Of a stretch of DNA of 26,220 nucleotides, positions 24,958 to 26,220 are shown one piece after another. Numbering within the stretch: the stretch's first letter is position 1; every line of letters begins with the position of its first letter. The stretch is from Litorimonas sp964352855 (GTDB lineage: Bacteria > Pseudomonadota > Alphaproteobacteria > Caulobacterales > Maricaulaceae), in assembly GCA_964352855.1 (NCBI GenBank), contig CAYGTR010000042.1:1-26220 (forward strand). The letters are read 5' to 3'. Made by a program: the position numbers and the translations under genes. The notes beneath the pieces were generated by a model. It ran no database searches. It saw nothing but the letters and a program-made list of their open reading frames with translations, and had not been told where the DNA came from.

Positions 24958-25416
24958 ATGACTGATATTCAAACACCTAAACGCATTAAGCCACCGCATC
25001 GCAACCGCCGATTGGCTGCGATTGCCGGATTTGGCGTGTTGATTGTCGCTGGTGTCGGCCTTATCGCCTCAGCCCTGAGCGATAATACGCAGTTTTTCTA
25101 TAATCCCAGCGATATTGTTGCCGAAGGGTTTGTGCCGGGCTCGGAGATCTACCGCATGGGCGGCATGGTTGTTGACGGCTCTGTTGAACGCAAAGGCGGT
25201 TTGCTGACGCAATTTGCTGTCGCGGATTTTGAACGTGAAATGGATGCGCCGATTACTGTCTTGCATGAGGGCGTGCTGCCGGATTTGTTCCGGGAGGGGC
25301 AAGGCGTTGTCGTTTCGGGAAATAAAAATGCGCAAGGCATCTTCATGGCGACGGAAGTCCTCGCCAAGCATGACGAAAATTATCAGCCCAAAATTAATTA
25401 CGAAGACGAAAAATAA
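24958..25416 (+). CDS. ccmE: Periplasmic heme chaperone CcmE
   Basis: Membrane-anchored chaperone that carries heme covalently to the CcmFH ligase. 152 residues: basic N-terminus, one membrane anchor (about 18-38), a beta-barrel domain, and the heme-binding motif LAKHDENYQP with H138 and Y142. Start ATG with AGAGGG a few bases upstream. It is transcribed away from ccmABCD across a 76-base divergent gap instead of within the same operon; ccmF/G/H are not in the window. A structured element with a likely terminator follows at 25434-25506. Confidence 0.95.
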   Translation: MTDIQTPKRIKPPHRNRRLAAIAGFGVLIVAGVGLIASALSDNTQFFYNPSDIVAEGFVPGSEIYRMGGMVVDGSVERKGGLLTQFAVADFEREMDAPITVLHEGVLPDLFREGQGVVVSGNKNAQGIFMATEVLAKHDENYQPKINYEDEK

Positions 25417-25433
25417 GTTTGAAGAATAAGAGT

Positions 25434-25506
25434 GGACGGGCAGCTAGGCCGATGTGGGGCAACCCTACTACCCGTCCGCCTATCAGAAGATAGGACACTT
25501 TTCTTT
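25434..25506 (+). ncRNA. Structured RNA element: pseudoknot-capable stem plus terminator-like hairpin
   Basis: Stem 1 pairs GGACGGG (25434-25440) with CCCGTCC (25471-25477), seven perfect pairs. Inside it GTGGGG (25454-25459) pairs with CCCTAC (25463-25468) around a CAA loop. The unpaired TAGGC (25445-25449) is complementary to GCCTA (25478-25482) just after stem 1, giving an H-type pseudoknot. That GCCTA overlaps the 5' arm of a second hairpin, CCTATC-agaa-GATAGG (25479-25494), followed by a T-rich run (25496-25506). Pseudoknot and terminator are thus mutually exclusive, as in riboswitches or attenuators. It starts 17 bases after the ccmE stop. The topology recalls SAH-type riboswitches, but I could not match the conserved core, so it is unclassified. 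Confidence 0.45.
25479..25506 (+). terminator. Probable rho-independent terminator after ccmE
   Basis: Six-pair hairpin CCTATC-agaa-GATAGG (25479-25494) followed by CACTTTTCTTT. The stem is only moderately GC-rich and the T-run is interrupted, so strength is uncertain; it lies about 60 bases after the ccmE stop. Confidence 0.5.
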
Positions 25507-25764
25507 AGACAGCTTTTCGTCGCATGTGGAGTGATTCACTGTGATAAAATGATTGAAAACTCAAATTTTTGCAGTTGTTGTGTAAAAAGTGTAAAACTTT
25601 GCAACCCCGAAAATGCATATTAAGGCGCATGTATCTAAGATTGCATAACATAGGTTAAACACAAAGAGATAGTTTTGCCCTTAAGGTGATTTCAACTCCA
25701 CGGATTAATCTCTTGCCCTGTGGTGATTCTGTCTTAAAGCCATGTTGTGAAGACAAAACCGGAC
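25507..25764. other. Noncoding AT-rich region upstream of crtY
   Basis: Together with 25417-25506 this makes a 348-base stretch without a convincing gene. It contains the palindrome AGTGATTCACT (25530-25540), a tandem nine-base repeat GTGTAAAA (25580-25587, 25589-25596) and a possible promoter (25569-25597). A GTG-started open frame at 25432-25623 covers the structured element and looks non-coding. Confidence 0.6.
25569..25597 (+). promoter_or_regulatory. Putative crtY promoter with tandem nine-base repeat
   Basis: TTGCAG (25569-25574) and TAAAAC (25592-25597) are spaced by 17 bases. The two direct GTGTAAAA copies with a nine-base period overlap the spacer and -10 region and could be a regulator-binding site. 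Roughly 165 bases upstream of the crtY start. Confidence 0.3.
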
Positions 25765-26220
25765 ATGATGATCCCCGACATGATTATCGTCGGCGCAGGG
25801 CTGTCGGGCCTGTTGACGGCGTGGCGCTGTTTGGATGTGAATCCTGATTTGTGCGTTTTGGTGATTGAGGGTTCGAATAGGATTGCGGGCGACCATACGT
25901 GGTCGTTTAATCTGACCGATGTGGCCGAGGGCTTACGCGATTGGATCAAGCCTTTCATCGCCTATCAATGGCCGCGCTATGATGTGAAATTCCCGAAGCG
26001 CGAGCGGACGTTGGATATTCCCTATTGCACGGGGAATAGCGAAACTTTGCGAGCTTGTATTCAACCGCATATCGACAGCGGGCGATTGCAGGTGATGTTG
26101 AACACGAAAGTGGCAGACCTTAGATCGGATACAGTCACGCTTGAAAATGGTGAAACCTTAGAGGCGAACTGCGTTCTCGATGCGCGTGGGTTTGAACCCA
26201 ATGAGAACGTCTTTCTCGGC
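25765..26220 (+). CDS. crtY: Lycopene beta-cyclase, partial (runs off the window)
   Basis: The first 152 codons of a flavoprotein-like lycopene cyclase that converts lycopene to beta-carotene. From ATG 25765 the N-terminus has a dinucleotide-binding GAGLSG (10-15), then the CrtY signature GDHTWSF (42-48), a YDVKFP segment and a DARGFEP-like motif near the end of the window. Family proteins are about 380-400 residues, so well over half is missing. An in-frame GTG at 25747 and ATGs at 25768 and 25780 are alternative starts; an in-frame TAA at 25735 limits extension. Its carotenoid precursors come from the MEP pathway, to which ispDF (7316-8458) contributes. Confidence 0.88.
   Translation, partial: MMIPDMIIVGAGLSGLLTAWRCLDVNPDLCVLVIEGSNRIAGDHTWSFNLTDVAEGLRDWIKPFIAYQWPRYDVKFPKRERTLDIPYCTGNSETLRACIQPHIDSGRLQVMLNTKVADLRSDTVTLENGETLEANCVLDARGFEPNENVFLG

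Noticed and set aside
25434..25494. Assignment of the RNA element to the SAH riboswitch class
   Set aside because: The stem and pseudoknot topology is similar, but the conserved core bases as I remember them are not present and no SAH-recycling gene is nearby.
25432..25623. GTG-started 63-codon open frame after ccmE
   Set aside because: It covers the stem, pseudoknot and terminator, has no ribosome site or recognisable domain, and a Cys-rich low-quality C-terminus.
1..26220. Mobile elements, CRISPR arrays, toxin-antitoxin or phage-defence systems, tRNA genes
   Set aside because: No transposase, integrase, regularly spaced repeat array, tRNA-like T-loop in a cloverleaf, or defence domain could be recognised; the COQ10-like protein's RatA name is not evidence of a toxin.

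Overview
The window is a stretch of alphaproteobacterial chromosome. The main evidence is gene content and order: pdhC-lpd, lipA-coq10, a fused ispDF facing cinA/pncC, dusB-ntrB-ntrC-ntrY-ntrX, trkA-trkH, hfq-hflX, mazG and a ccm cluster. A fused IspD-IspF enzyme and NtrYX next to NtrBC are typical of Alphaproteobacteria. The GC content looks moderate by eye. A proteobacterial-type lycopene cyclase (crtY) at the right edge suggests a carotenoid-pigmented, probably aerobic marine relative of Hyphomonadaceae/Caulobacterales; this taxonomic guess is inference. No tRNA, rRNA, CRISPR array, transposase or phage gene was seen.

Layout. (1) 1-4015: pyruvate dehydrogenase E2 (pdhC), an unknown acidic membrane-anchored protein interrupted by a 100-N assembly gap, and E3 (lpd). 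(2) 4023-5177, minus strand: an acyltransferase-3 membrane enzyme inserted between lpd and lipA. (3) 5359-6827: lipA, which makes the lipoyl cofactor used by PdhC, translationally coupled to a COQ10/START protein. (4) 6813-8458, minus strand: ispDF then pncC (cinA C-terminal type), coupled by ATGA. (5) 8521-15687: dusB-ntrB-ntrC-ntrY-ntrX, two two-component systems for nitrogen/redox control. (6) 15735-18553: trkA-trkH potassium uptake. (7) 18673-20277: hfq and hflX. (8) 20340-21845, minus strand: a small PH-domain membrane protein and a JmjC/cupin_8-like protein, an accessory pair. (9) 21954-24881, minus strand: ccmA-ccmB-ccmC-ccmD-mazG, a tightly overlapping cytochrome c maturation operon. 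It includes a 34-codon ccmD, which in turn fixes the mazG start. (10) 24958-25416, plus strand: ccmE, divergent from ccmA. (11) 25417-25764: noncoding, with a pseudoknot-plus-terminator RNA architecture and small repeats. (12) 25765-26220: 5' part of crtY.

The genes are mostly housekeeping. I do not see a clear multi-gene novel system. The most interesting points are these: the NtrC here has lost the whole GAFTGA/loop-1 segment (and NtrX also lacks GAFTGA), so neither regulator looks able to contact sigma-54; there is a compact riboswitch-like RNA element between ccmE and crtY; the overlooked ccmD is coupled to mazG; and accessory genes are inserted at three points in an otherwise conserved gene order.
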